From the NCBI RefSeq assembly GCF_019464495.1, contig NZ_CP080492.1, positions 682,001-746,000 of the forward strand: a DNA stretch of 64,000 nucleotides, written 5' to 3'. Every line of letters starts with the position of its first letter. Within the stretch, counting starts at the first letter, position 1. The notes under the pieces are model-generated. The model searched no databases. It saw only the letters and a program-made list of their open reading frames with translations, and was not told where the DNA came from. A program made the position numbers and the translations under genes. Below are positions 1-8,299 of the stretch, piece after piece. The stretch comes from Leucobacter luti (GTDB lineage Bacteria > Actinomycetota > Actinomycetes > Actinomycetales > Microbacteriaceae).

Positions 1-2
1 TC

Positions 3-236
3 GGCGGGGCAACGCTGCTGCTGCTCGATGAGCCTACCGACCACCTGGATCTCGACTCCGCCGAGGCGTTGCAGCAGGCGCTCGCGGCGTTCGATGGCAC
101 CGTGCTCGCGGTAACTCACGACCGCTGGTTTGCGCGGGACTTCGACCGGTTCTGGGTGTTCGGAGAAGACGGCGAGGTCTACGAATCAGACACTGCGGTG
201 TGGGATGAGGGGCGCGTGGTGCGGAAGCGCGGCTAG
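3..236 (+). CDS. ABC-F family ATP-binding protein (C-terminal end only)
   Basis: The window opens inside this gene, and only the last 77 residues are present. They contain the Walker B/D-loop of an ABC ATPase (LLLLDEPTDHLD) and the switch histidine (VTHDRWF). The DEPT-HLD form and the following short basic tail are typical of ABC-F proteins, soluble twin-ATPase proteins that act on the ribosome in translation or antibiotic protection and carry no membrane domain. The gene ends four bases before the next start, so it may be cotranscribed with the TetR gene. The subfamily cannot be assigned from this fragment. Confidence 0.85.
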   Translation, partial: GGATLLLLDEPTDHLDLDSAEALQQALAAFDGTVLAVTHDRWFARDFDRFWVFGEDGEVYESDTAVWDEGRVVRKRG

Positions 237-240
237 CATC

Positions 241-873
241 ATGGCCACCCGAGTGAACGCCGATGTGCAGCGAGCGCGGATTCTGGACGCTGCTCTGCGG
301 CGCATCGCACACGGCGGAATCGCAGAATTGTCGCTGCGCAAAGTGGCAGGCGAATCCGGGATCAACGTCGGTTCCGTGCGGCACTACTTTGACGGCGCCG
401 ACGCGCTGCTCACCGCGGCGGCCGCGGAGGCGGCGAAGCGAATCGAGGCGCGGATCGATGGCAGCACCATCGAGCGGCTGCATGGCCTTCGTGGCGAGGC
501 CGCCGTCGAGGCGTTGTTGGTACTGATTGAAGAGCTCCTCCCCGGTGATGAGCAGCGCAGGACCGAAACCATCGCGGTGCTCGAACTCGTCGTCGCCTCC
601 CGAACCCGGGCGCCCTTCGCCGCGGCGGCAGCACAGATGGGGCGCGATCTGCGCGACACGCTTGCCGCAGCACTCCACGCCCTCGGTGCCGCGGACCCGA
701 CTGGTGATGCCCGGTTTCTTGCTTCACTCATCGCCGGGCTCACACTCGATGCCATCACGCCGCACGGTGACTTCGGCGACGCTGCCGGAGGAGCCCCCAC
801 TGAGACGAGCACCGCCCGTATTCGAGCGGTGCTGCGGCCGCAGCTGCGCCGGGTGCTGGGAGTCAGTCGCTGA
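241..873 (+). CDS. TetR/AcrR family transcriptional regulator
   Basis: This encodes a 210-residue DNA-binding repressor. The N-terminal helix-turn-helix is clear: a first helix (RARILDAALRRIAHGG), then LSLRKVAGESGINVGSVRHYF, the signature of TetR proteins. The C-terminal ligand-binding part is Ala-rich and helical, close to TetR_C_6-type proteins. I chose ATG 241, which follows the ABC-F stop closely and begins just before the DNA-binding domain; the frame is open further upstream but would overlap the ABC-F gene. It probably regulates the ABC-F gene or itself, and no operator is evident. Confidence 0.88.
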   Translation: MATRVNADVQRARILDAALRRIAHGGIAELSLRKVAGESGINVGSVRHYFDGADALLTAAAAEAAKRIEARIDGSTIERLHGLRGEAAVEALLVLIEELLPGDEQRRTETIAVLELVVASRTRAPFAAAAAQMGRDLRDTLAAALHALGAADPTGDARFLASLIAGLTLDAITPHGDFGDAAGGAPTETSTARIRAVLRPQLRRVLGVSR

Positions 874-906
874 ATCACCTCGCCACCGCAGCCCACGCCA
901 CAGGCG

Positions 907-1269
907 CTACGCACGCCTCAGTGCGCCAATCTCCGCCCCCTCGGCATCGAACACCACGAGCGTGTCACCGTCCACGGTGGCGCTCGCAGCGGTGGAAAGC
1001 CAAGTATCGACGCCCTCGCACATTTTGCGTGTGGTGGCGAACTGTCCAAATGAGAACGTGTCCTCGGCGATCTCACCCGTGCCAACCATCGTGTTGCAGC
1101 CGTCAGATCCGGAGAACGTCCCGTCTGCAGTGATCTCGAGAGATGGAGGCTGATCCCCCGAACCTTCCCAGGTCCCGGAAAACGATGCTCCTGCCGCGCA
1201 GCCCGACAGCCCCAAGAGCGCGGCAGCGGCGATACTCGCAGTGGCGATGTACAACGGGGTGCGACGCAT
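907..1269 (-). CDS. META domain-containing lipoprotein
   Basis: This is a 120-residue secreted lipoprotein. It has a signal peptide with a hydrophobic core and lipobox (LSGC, Cys24), so the mature protein would be lipid-anchored on the outer face of the membrane. The rest matches a META/HslJ-like fold: GTWEG, then LEITADGTFSGSDGCNTMVGTG, the glycine/asparagine-rich hallmark of the domain, and a second half with MCEGV. The biochemical role of the family is poorly known; HslJ of E. coli is linked to novobiocin tolerance. The gene is convergent with the TetR gene to its left. Confidence 0.8.
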   Translation of the reverse strand: MRRTPLYIATASIAAAALLGLSGCAAGASFSGTWEGSGDQPPSLEITADGTFSGSDGCNTMVGTGEIAEDTFSFGQFATTRKMCEGVDTWLSTAASATVDGDTLVVFDAEGAEIGALRRA

Positions 1270-1403
1270 AGCGGCTCTTTTCTCTCAGCGTGGGAGCTCT
1301 TCTGTGAGCAGTGTATTCGAGCCGGCACGGCGCTGATGTGTGCTCGGCGCATCTGCGCACGCTCGACCTTCACCTTCGCCGCCTTCCAGCGTACGCTGAG
1401 GGC

Positions 1404-1859
1404 ATGGCCCTGCACTGGAAACTCGTCGTCGACAGCACCGATCCGCACGCTCAGGCAGATTTCTGGGCCGCCGCTCTTGACTACCACGTCGAAGATCCGG
1501 GCGCGCTCGTGTCTGAACTGCTGCACCTCGGCCGCTTGCCTGAGGCCGATGCCGTCACACACCTTGGCACGCAGCGCTTCGCCGCCCTTGCCGCGGTGCG
1601 CCACCCCGACGATCCGTTCGATTCGCACTCGGGTGCTGGGCTTGGCCGACGGATCCTGTTCCAGCGCGTGCCCGAACACAAACAGGGGAAGAACCGGCTC
1701 CATATCGACGTCCATAATGGGGGCGGGGACCCTGACACCCTCGCAGCGAGACTTGAGGCCTTCGGCGCGACTCGCGTCGAGTTCATTGACGAGGGCCCCA
1801 TCGGCCGGTGGTGGATCATGCAGGATCCCGAGGGCAATGAGTTCTGCGCGATCGGCTGA
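1404..1859 (+). CDS. VOC (glyoxalase-like) family protein
   Basis: This is a 151-residue cytoplasmic protein of the vicinal-oxygen-chelate fold. The start of the paired beta-alpha-beta-beta-beta motif is visible (LVVDSTDPHAQADFWAAALDY), and the C-terminal half has the usual HIDVHNGGGDPDTLAARLEAFGA followed by WWIMQDPEGNEFCAI. The DPEGNEFC ending is typical of the glyoxalase-like subgroup, members of which often bind metal and small ligands. I chose ATG 1404 because homologues start close to the first strand. No substrate can be inferred. Confidence 0.82.
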   Translation: MALHWKLVVDSTDPHAQADFWAAALDYHVEDPGALVSELLHLGRLPEADAVTHLGTQRFAALAAVRHPDDPFDSHSGAGLGRRILFQRVPEHKQGKNRLHIDVHNGGGDPDTLAARLEAFGATRVEFIDEGPIGRWWIMQDPEGNEFCAIG

Positions 1860-1899
1860 GACGGCAGGGGAACACCACCCGTCCTAGATCACTCGTCGG

Positions 1900-1949
1900 G
1901 TGAGCGCGTGTGGCTGAAGAGACGGGTGTCTGCAGCCACACGCGCTCAC
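1900..1949. terminator. Bidirectional terminator hairpin
   Basis: There is a perfect 17-bp inverted repeat, 1900-1916 against 1933-1949, with a 16-nt loop. It lies between the convergent VOC and TetR genes. There is no clear T-run, so rho-independent activity is an inference from stem strength and position. Confidence 0.7.
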
Positions 1950-1972
1950 ACCACCGGCATACCGGCTCGCAC

Positions 1973-2524
1973 CTAGGCCAACATCCCTCGCCACACGAGC
2001 TCCAACGCCGTGCGCACCCGCTCCTGCACCTCCGGCTCCCTGAGACTCTCACCTCGCACCACGATCTGGTAGTACGCGACCCCCGCGATCGCATCGAACG
2101 CAGCTGCCGGATCGAGGTCGGTGCGCAGCTCACCCCGCGCCACCGCTGCGGCGAGCGCTCGCTCAAGCGGCACTCTGCGACGCGACACGTGCCCCTCCCA
2201 GTACGTGCGCTGCAACTCCCGATCCGCCATCACGAGCCTGATCCGCTGCCGCATGCGCGCCTCCACGGCACGATCTGAAGCGGTCAGGATCGGATCCCCG
2301 AACATCGACTCGACCACAAGCTCTCTGAGATTTCCCGTCTCCGGGAGATCTGGCGGCATCACGCGGCCAGTGTCGAGCGCGGCCGCGATCAGTGTGGCGA
2401 GCGAGGGCCAACGCCGGTAGAGCCCCGCACGGCTCACCCCGCTTTCCGCGAGCACCTTGGAGACCGTCACTTCCTCCTCTGCGTCGATCAGCGCGAGCGT
2501 TGCCGTTCGGAGGCGTTCGTCCAA
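1973..2524 (-). CDS. TetR family transcriptional regulator (start uncertain)
   Basis: The open frame from a TTG at 2524 gives 183 residues with a TetR HTH (TVSKVLAESGVSRAGLYRRW) and a helical effector domain. The frame continues upstream of the TTG with RGPGRPRDEEL, the N-terminal arm usual in this family, but has no ATG before a stop at 2660. An ATG at 2663 overlaps the stop of the upstream phosphatase gene (ATGA) and opens a frame that would join this one if one base were removed from the C-run at 2549-2553. That would give 229 residues and translational coupling to the phn/phosphatase operon. Confidence 0.75.
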   Translation of the reverse strand: MDERLRTATLALIDAEEEVTVSKVLAESGVSRAGLYRRWPSLATLIAAALDTGRVMPPDLPETGNLRELVVESMFGDPILTASDRAVEARMRQRIRLVMADRELQRTYWEGHVSRRRVPLERALAAAVARGELRTDLDPAAAFDAIAGVAYYQIVVRGESLREPEVQERVRTALELVWRGMLA

Positions 2525-2659
2525 TTCCTCGTCGCGCGGGCGGCCTGGCCCCCTCGCGCGCTGTGAGGCTGCGGGAGCTGGGTTCGAGCCCTGATCCGGA
2601 TGCTGCAGCAGATACGGTTCCGTGACTCGGTGCGAGCGGTGCAGCCAGTCCCGTGAGAC

Positions 2660-3430
2660 TCATGCGCCGAGCGCCCGGTCCCGCAGCCGCGTGACCGTCG
2701 CGTCGGTGAGGCCCGCCGCGTAGAGCGGCGCGAGCGGGTCGGAGTGTTCAGCACGGAGCGCGGTGAGCAGCATTCGCATCGACTCTTCCATTCCGGCCTC
2801 GAGCAGGTCTCCCATCCCCTCCCTCCTGTCAGCCCCGGTCGGGTCGTAGCCCAGTTCGAGCGCTGCGAACATCTCGGCCATCACCGGCCTGGTCCGCGCG
2901 ACGATCGCCGGCATATTCGGCCCGGTGCGCCCGTAGTCTGCAACGATTTCCTGGTCGGTAGCGCCGAGCGTGAGGAGGAGGACTGCGGCGAGCACACCCG
3001 TGCGGTCCCGCCCCGCGGAGCAGTGAAATGCTGTGCTGCCCTCCGCATCCGCAATCACAGTCAGCGCGGCTACGAGCTGCGAAGCCGCTTCGGAGACCAT
3101 CGACGTGTACATCCTGCCCATGTGCTCGTGGTTGAGCGCCAGAGAGTCTTTCGGCATCGATGCACCGACGTGTGCGATCAGTGGGAGGTGGTGGTAACTC
3201 ACCGGGTAGCCCGCCAGCGGGCCGCGGCCCGTGATTGCGGCCTCGGTGTCCGAGCGTAGGTCGATGACTGCGGTGAGTCCGTCACGAACGAGGGCCGCCG
3301 CCGCCGTCTCGGTGATCGTGGCGAGATCGTCTGCGCGAATCGCGATTCGCGGGCGCAGCCGTCCGCCCGTGATCGGGATGCCCCCGAGATCCCGCAGGTT
3401 GACGGGTGCACTGAGCGTGATGCTGGTCAT
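2660..3430 (-). CDS. Tyrosine-protein phosphatase (Y_phosphatase3 type)
   Basis: This is a 256-residue cytoplasmic phosphatase. It carries the CX5R catalytic signature HCSAGRDRTGV near residue 140, an N-terminal NLRDLGG segment followed by a basic RPRIAIRAD strand, and a helical C-terminal region, the layout of the LipA/PtpB-like PF13350 family. Such enzymes act on phosphotyrosine, phosphoserine or phosphoinositides. Its start overlaps the end of the permease gene by 4 bp, so it belongs to the phnDCE-like operon. A role in using the imported phosphorus compound is possible but is only inference. Confidence 0.85.
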   Translation of the reverse strand: MTSITLSAPVNLRDLGGIPITGGRLRPRIAIRADDLATITETAAAALVRDGLTAVIDLRSDTEAAITGRGPLAGYPVSYHHLPLIAHVGASMPKDSLALNHEHMGRMYTSMVSEAASQLVAALTVIADAEGSTAFHCSAGRDRTGVLAAVLLLTLGATDQEIVADYGRTGPNMPAIVARTRPVMAEMFAALELGYDPTGADRREGMGDLLEAGMEESMRMLLTALRAEHSDPLAPLYAAGLTDATVTRLRDRALGA

Positions 3431-4275
3431 GAGATTCTCCTTCGGATGAGGGCGCTGCCCTGGTCAATCGCGGTCACGAGCACGATGATGCAGATGATGA
3501 TCGCGCTGAGGTGGCCGTAGTCGTACATTCGCATGGCGGTGGTGAGTTCCAGGCCGATACCGCCCGCTCCAACGAGGCCAAGGATCGTGGCACCACGAAC
3601 GTTGCCCTCGAACAGCAGCAGCGTGTATGAGACGAGCAGCGGGGCCGCTTGCGGGAGCACGCCATACTGGATGACCTGGCGCGGGGAGGCACCCACTGCC
3701 TGCATCGCGACGATCGGGCCCTCGTCGACGGACTCCATGGCCTCCGCGAAGATTTTGCCGATCGACCCGAGGGAGCCGAGTGTCATGGCCAGGATGCCGG
3801 CGAATGGGCCCAGACCCACTGCCGAGACGAACATCAGGGCAAACACGAGATCCGGTACTGAGCGAATGATGTTCATCATCCAGCGAGCCGGGTAGTACAG
3901 CCAGCGCGGTGAGAGGTTCGATGCCGCTGCAAACGCCACGAAGAGCGACAGCGCGGCGCCGAGCACCGTACCGACCACGGCCATCTGGAACGTCTCGATG
4001 AGCAGCTCAACGATCGTGCCGAACTTCGAGAAGTCTGGTGGGAACAGTCGGGAGAGGAACTCTCCCATGTTCACGGCACCAGCCCCAAGTTTCGCGAAGT
4101 TGAACTGGGCACCCGTGAACGACCAGATCAGTAGCAGCACCGCGAGCGGGATGCCGAGCATGAACCTGGCCCGCGGTACCGTGAACGCTCGTTCCATGCG
4201 AGCGCGGTCAGCGGGGTCGAGCGCTGAACCAGTGCGTTCAGGAGCGTCCTGGCGGTTAGACGCTGAGGCGGACAT
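3427..4275 (-). CDS. phnE: Phosphonate-type ABC transporter permease (PhnE-like)
   Basis: This is a 282-residue integral membrane protein that forms the channel of a phosphonate/phosphite-type importer. It has a transmembrane helix soon after a hydrophilic N-terminus (about residues 45-60), several further helices, the EAA-type coupling loop (AMQAVGASPRQVIQYGVLPQ) and the family-typical FEGNVRGATILGLVGAGGIG. I chose ATG 4275, which overlaps the ATPase gene by 20 bp; the frame is open further upstream but only inside that gene. The phosphatase gene follows with a 4-bp overlap. Whether the ligand is a phosphonate, phosphite or a phosphate ester is not visible. Confidence 0.88.
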   Translation of the reverse strand: MSASASNRQDAPERTGSALDPADRARMERAFTVPRARFMLGIPLAVLLLIWSFTGAQFNFAKLGAGAVNMGEFLSRLFPPDFSKFGTIVELLIETFQMAVVGTVLGAALSLFVAFAAASNLSPRWLYYPARWMMNIIRSVPDLVFALMFVSAVGLGPFAGILAMTLGSLGSIGKIFAEAMESVDEGPIVAMQAVGASPRQVIQYGVLPQAAPLLVSYTLLLFEGNVRGATILGLVGAGGIGLELTTAMRMYDYGHLSAIIICIIVLVTAIDQGSALIRRRIS

Positions 4276-5092
4276 GCGCGCTCCCAGGGTGGGGTGGTGA
4301 GGCGGGAGCGGAGTCGCGTGCGTCATCCGCATATAACCCGGCGAGATCAGCGGAGCAGAGGTGTGCGGTGCGTCCGGTGACCACGATCTCTCCGTGCCGC
4401 AGCCCGACAATCCGGTCGCTGTTCTCCAGCGCGAGTGGCAGCACATGCAGACTGACGAGCACGGGGATCCCGTCCTCTCGCGCGATCCCCCGCAGCAGTT
4501 CAAGCACAGTTCCCGCAAGCTTCGGATCGAGCGACGCCACCGGTTCATCCGCAAGAATGATGCTCGGCTGCTGCATCAGTGCCCGCGCGATCGCCACACG
4601 CTGCTGCTGCCCACCGCTGAGCGAACGGGCAGGCTCGTTGGCCTTGTGCGCGATCCCCACCCGATCGAGCAGCGAAAGCGCCTGTCGGCGGTGCGCACTC
4701 GAGAAACCGCCGACCAGGTTGATTGCGCCCGCTCCGTGCAGCGCACCGGTGAGCACGTTCGTGAGCACGCTCAAGCGTGGGATCAGGTTGAACTGCTGGA
4801 ACACCTGACCGGTCTTTGAGCGCAGTGTGCGCATTTCCCCGCGCGCGAGGTTCGTGACGTCGTGTCCGGCCACCCGCACGGCGCCGGCTGAGATGGGAGC
4901 GAACCCGGTGAGACTCTTCATCAGCGTGGACTTCCCGGATCCAGAAGCCCCGAGCAGCGCGACAGTCTCGCCTGGGAACAGGTCGAGATCGACCCCGGCC
5001 AGTACGGCCCGTTCTTCGTAGGAGACGCGCAAGCCACGCACGGTGACGAGCGGCATCGCGGCGCGCAGCTCAGCTGTGGACGGGCCGCTCAC
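4256..5092 (-). CDS. phnC: Phosphonate-type ABC transporter ATP-binding protein (PhnC-like)
   Basis: This is a 278-residue cytoplasmic ATPase that powers the PhnDE-type importer. Walker A (GASGSGKS), the ABC signature (LSGGQQQRVAIARAL), Walker B (IILADEPVASLDP) and the switch histidine (SLHVLPLA) are all present. The Q-loop is in a VFQQFNLIPRLSV context, typical of PhnC. Translation starts at a GTG overlapping the phnD stop by 4 bp, indicating coupled translation. The gene overlaps phnE downstream. Confidence 0.9.
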   Translation of the reverse strand: MSGPSTAELRAAMPLVTVRGLRVSYEERAVLAGVDLDLFPGETVALLGASGSGKSTLMKSLTGFAPISAGAVRVAGHDVTNLARGEMRTLRSKTGQVFQQFNLIPRLSVLTNVLTGALHGAGAINLVGGFSSAHRRQALSLLDRVGIAHKANEPARSLSGGQQQRVAIARALMQQPSIILADEPVASLDPKLAGTVLELLRGIAREDGIPVLVSLHVLPLALENSDRIVGLRHGEIVVTGRTAHLCSADLAGLYADDARDSAPASPPHPGSAHVRLSV

Positions 5093-6006
5093 GTGAGATC
5101 CTGGAGTTCAACACCCGCGACCGCAGCAATGTCAGCGAACGAGGAGAACACGTCCGGCTTGGGCGCGATCTCCACGTCGAGGCCGATAAACGATCCATAT
5201 GCGGCGAGCGCCTGAGCGTTCTCCGGTGAGAAGACCTTCGGAATCGCCTCCTCCAGTTGCGAGCGCGTCCTCTCGTCGAGGGACTGGCGCGCAAGCACGG
5301 TGCCCATCACATCCATCGCTGGGCTCTCGCCGATGCCGCGCCACTCCCCCTCAGCGAAGGGGAACATTGGTGCGCCCATCTCGGTGAGCATGATCGCAGT
5401 GCAAGCCGCGTCAACCTGCCCCTGCGCCAACGCAGCGAAGCTCCCCTCGTGGCCGCCCGCAAAGACCGCCTCGTAGTCGGTGCCCTGTTCGAGACCGGCC
5501 TCGTGCAACATATACACGGGCATGAAGTAGCCGGAGCTTGACGCCTGATCGGCGAATGCGATCGTCTGCCCCGCGAGATCCTCGAGTTGCTGTACCGGCG
5601 AACCGTCGAGCACCACACACGTGGAGACTGGATCCGCGCTGCCCTTCCACGCGAGCAGGGCGTCCACCTCTCCAGTATTAACCGCCAGCGCGGAAGGGAA
5701 GCCACTCATAATCCCAATGTCAACGTGATCTGCGCGGATCGCTTCGACCACGCTCAGGTAGTCGGGCACATCAGTGACCTCGACGGTGCGGCCAGTCTCC
5801 TGTTCGAGCAGATCGACGAGCGCCTCGATCGGGTTCGCCTGAGTGGGATCGTCGGAGACGGGGAGCGTCGCGATCGTGATTGGGGCGTCTGCGTCCGAGG
5901 CCACCTCGGCGCCTGCCGAGCTGGTACCGGTACCCGACTGACACCCGGTGAGGGCGAGCGCGGCGAGACTGAGCACTGCAACCGCTGGGAGAGTGATGCG
6001 ACGCAT
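5089..6006 (-). CDS. phnD: Phosphate/phosphite/phosphonate ABC transporter substrate-binding lipoprotein (PhnD-like)
   Basis: This is a 305-residue lipoprotein. It has a signal peptide with lipobox LTGC (Cys22) and a two-lobed periplasmic-binding fold: VEVTDVPDYLSVVEAIRADHVDIG and SGYFMPVYML are characteristic of PhnD/PtxB-like proteins (PF12974). It would capture the ligand outside the membrane and deliver it to PhnE. The start is preceded by GAAAGG at a good distance. It is the first gene of a four- or five-gene operon (binding protein, ATPase, permease, phosphatase, possibly TetR). I saw no clear PhoP box upstream. Confidence 0.88.
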   Translation of the reverse strand: MRRITLPAVAVLSLAALALTGCQSGTGTSSAGAEVASDADAPITIATLPVSDDPTQANPIEALVDLLEQETGRTVEVTDVPDYLSVVEAIRADHVDIGIMSGFPSALAVNTGEVDALLAWKGSADPVSTCVVLDGSPVQQLEDLAGQTIAFADQASSSGYFMPVYMLHEAGLEQGTDYEAVFAGGHEGSFAALAQGQVDAACTAIMLTEMGAPMFPFAEGEWRGIGESPAMDVMGTVLARQSLDERTRSQLEEAIPKVFSPENAQALAAYGSFIGLDVEIAPKPDVFSSFADIAAVAGVELQDLT

Positions 6007-6193
6007 GAGAACCTTTCAAAGCTTGCTACGGGTGAGCTCGGGAATTTCGAGATCACCTGTATTCAAGCTCCGGAAGGTGTCCGGGAATTACGAGACCGGC
6101 GGACTCAGAATGGAACGCCGGGAGAACACTGCATGAACTGGGCGCCGGGGCGGGGCACACGCGTGCTGCGAGGCCCCGCCCCTCAGCACGCCA

Positions 6194-6895
6194 CTAGTCG
6201 TTGAGGTAGAAGGTGCTTTCAGGATCTTCGGCGATCCGGAGCGTGGCGGCTGCATGCGCGCGCACGCTCGCATCCCCGCTTCGTGTGGCGGCTTCGAGGA
6301 CGGGAGTGCCGGCCTCCCCAAGCGCGACAAAGGCGCGCGCCAGACTGCGCTGCACGTCAATATCTCCGCGGCCCAGCTCTCGCGCCAAATCCTGTGCGAG
6401 CGCTGCTGCTTCATCTGCTGGCACGAAGCCGACTGCGGTACGCCAGGCAGCGCGGGCCACTTCGTCGTCGGTGTCGTGGAGGTGCTCCGGAGTGATGTGT
6501 TCCCAAGCCACCGGATCGCCGATCTTTGAGAGCGTGTGCAGCGCTTGACTGCGGCCCTGCGCCGCGATCGAGCGCAGGGCGCTGAGCACCAGTGGGAGTG
6601 TCGCCTCCGGCGGGTGGCGCACGAGTGCCCACGTGAGCATCTCCCGCACCTGGAAATCAGGCTCGATCTCGCACCTGGCGACCAGCACCGGCACATCCGC
6701 CGGCTCAGGGTAGGTGCCTGCTTTGAGCGCGGCGTTCAAGCGCTCCTGCGGGTCGGGCTTGCCGAGCGCGATGGCGAGCGTCGTCGCCATCGCGGTCTCG
6801 TCGGGGCGCTCTGCCGAACCGTCCGGGCTCAGGCTGTGCGCCGTCGTGTGTGTGGCATCGCTCCCATTGCTCGTTCCACTGCTGTGCTCGGTCAT
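6194..6895 (-). CDS. HEAT-repeat domain protein
   Basis: This is a 233-residue cytoplasmic protein. After a polar N-terminal tail (about 40 residues, Ser/Thr rich) it consists of paired helices with HEAT/PBS-lyase-like spacing: QVREMLTWALVRHPPEA, GRSQALHTLSKIGDP, DEVARAAWRTAVGF and ASVRAHAAATLRIAEDP. Such alpha-solenoids act as protein- or tRNA-binding scaffolds. There is no catalytic motif. I chose ATG 6895; the longer open frame upstream is repeat-derived and poor in protein-like composition. It is divergent from the gene at 7013. Confidence 0.75.
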   Translation of the reverse strand: MTEHSSGTSNGSDATHTTAHSLSPDGSAERPDETAMATTLAIALGKPDPQERLNAALKAGTYPEPADVPVLVARCEIEPDFQVREMLTWALVRHPPEATLPLVLSALRSIAAQGRSQALHTLSKIGDPVAWEHITPEHLHDTDDEVARAAWRTAVGFVPADEAAALAQDLARELGRGDIDVQRSLARAFVALGEAGTPVLEAATRSGDASVRAHAAATLRIAEDPESTFYLND

Positions 6896-7012
6896 GGTGG
6901 CTCTCCCCCGTCGTGCTCGTGTCCGCGGTCTCCTGGCAGCGTATCGCGCAGGGCTGAAGCTCGCACCAGCGTGTGCGCCGCGCCGACGAGGAGTTCCGCT
7001 AGTCTCGGCAGT

Positions 7013-7417
7013 ATGCAATTGACGACGTCGATGGTCTATGGCGGGCCTGACGCGGTGGCGCGCTTTCCGTTGGAACTGAAGCATGCACTGCGAGATCGCT
7101 TCGCCGAGGTCCAGCTCATCGGCATCGACACGCTCGATGTGATGATCCGCGTCGGTGGCCTCATCACCCCAGCGGAGGGCGACGGCGGTGTGCATAATCT
7201 GCGGCGCCGCAGCAGTGACGGCCGCATCACAGCAAACATCGTGATTCCAGCTTCCGAACTGGAGCACGGCGGAATCGGTGTGGTCACTGGCTATCTGAAC
7301 GAGCTCGCAGACCGGGTGGGTGCGAGGCTTCAGGCCGCTGGCACCCCTGGTAACGAGGCGACTGCACAGCTTCGGGCTGCAATTCAGCTCGCCATAGCGG
7401 ACGCCGCCGCGAGCTGA
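7013..7417 (+). CDS. Conserved hypothetical protein
   Basis: This encodes a 134-residue protein beginning MQLTTSMVYGG. It has mixed alpha/beta character, no signal peptide, no transmembrane segment, and an Ala-rich helical C-terminus. I do not recognise the family. ATG 7013 was chosen because the upstream part of the open frame overlaps the divergent HEAT gene. The reading frame is supported by strong third-position GC and an ordinary amino-acid composition. The function is unknown. Confidence 0.55.
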   Translation: MQLTTSMVYGGPDAVARFPLELKHALRDRFAEVQLIGIDTLDVMIRVGGLITPAEGDGGVHNLRRRSSDGRITANIVIPASELEHGGIGVVTGYLNELADRVGARLQAAGTPGNEATAQLRAAIQLAIADAAAS

Positions 7418-7490
7418 GGGCCCGGGGCAAAGACCGGGCCGCGAGCCCGAACCCACGCACGAGCACGCCTCCTGCGTCGCCCACCACCCT

Positions 7491-7518
7491 CCGCAAGCCG
7501 CAAGCCGCAAGCCGCAAG
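7491..7518. repeat. Tandem heptanucleotide array A (CCGCAAG x4)
   Basis: There are four perfect head-to-tail copies of CCGCAAG. The array is directly followed by a second heptamer array of different sequence with the same number of copies. Confidence 0.95.
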
Positions 7519-7546
7519 CATTGTGCATTGTGCATTGTGCATTGTG
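7519..7546. repeat. Tandem heptanucleotide array B (CATTGTG x4)
   Basis: There are four perfect copies of CATTGTG, abutting array A without any spacer. The arrays end about 65 bp before the likely start of the VanZ-like gene. A change of one 7-bp unit would move reading frames and promoter spacing. Confidence 0.95.
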
Positions 7547-7610
7547 CGCAGGCATATTGTCCGCGTATGAAAAAACGCACACGGTGCCACAACACCCTGC
7601 CGTGTTGACT

Positions 7611-8225
7611 ATGGCAATGCGTCAGATTCACACGGACATCGGCTCCGACACCGACACCACACACGCCCCAGGCATGCCTGCCGCACTCCGGCTCGCGTTC
7701 AGTGTCTATGTAGCGCTACTGATCTGGACTATCGTGTGGAAGCTCGGGATGCCCGACTTCGGCGGACACGGGGTGCGCCGGATCAAGCTGATCCCATTCG
7801 TCTCGTCTGGCTACACCGGCGCCAGCGTCCCGTTGGAGGTCCTCGCCAACGCACTCCTGTTTGCGCCCTTCGGGGTGTTCCTCCGGCTCCTCGCGCCTGC
7901 CTGGCCGTGGTGGCGTGCGGCCACCGCGCTCGCCTGTGCCAGTCTGGGACTCGAATCGCTGCAGTTCATCCTCGATGTTGGCATTTCAGACACCACCGAT
8001 GTGATCATGAACACCGCTGGAGGGCTCGTGGGGTTCGCAGTGTGCGCCGCGCTGGGACGCAGCAGTGGGAGCCGGAGCCTGCTGGTACGACTGTGCTCAG
8101 GCGGCACCCTCATCGCAAGCGTGGTGGCCGTCACCTGGTTCGTCTCCCCGCTGCAATTCGGACAGCCCGATGTGTGGGTGGAGCACCCGTCAACGCCTGG
8201 GTACTCGCACCACCAGAGTGGATAG
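7611..8225 (+). CDS. VanZ-like membrane protein
   Basis: This is a 204-residue integral membrane protein with about five hydrophobic segments. The VanZ pattern is visible: a first helix (LAFSVYVALLIWTIVW), RRIKLIPFVSSGY, NALLFAPFGVFLRLL, a helix with LGLESLQFILDVGISDTTDVIMNTAGGLVGF, then a last helix. The ESLQ...R/G.sDttDvimNt block is the family hallmark. VanZ of Enterococcus gives low-level teicoplanin resistance; other members have no known role. The start is uncertain: ATG 7611 or 7617. The frame extends upstream into the heptamer arrays. Confidence 0.82.
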   Translation: MAMRQIHTDIGSDTDTTHAPGMPAALRLAFSVYVALLIWTIVWKLGMPDFGGHGVRRIKLIPFVSSGYTGASVPLEVLANALLFAPFGVFLRLLAPAWPWWRAATALACASLGLESLQFILDVGISDTTDVIMNTAGGLVGFAVCAALGRSSGSRSLLVRLCSGGTLIASVVAVTWFVSPLQFGQPDVWVEHPSTPGYSHHQSG

Positions 8226-8255
8226 CGGCAGTCCGTGCCGCGCCCGGCAGATCGC

Positions 8256-8287
8256 CTGGCTCTGCCCCGCGCACTAGGCAGAGCCAG
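8256..8287. terminator. Bidirectional terminator hairpin
   Basis: A perfect 11-bp inverted repeat (8256-8266 against 8277-8287) lies between the convergent VanZ-like and alcohol dehydrogenase genes. Confidence 0.7.
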
Positions 8288-8299
8288 ACAGCTTCTGAA

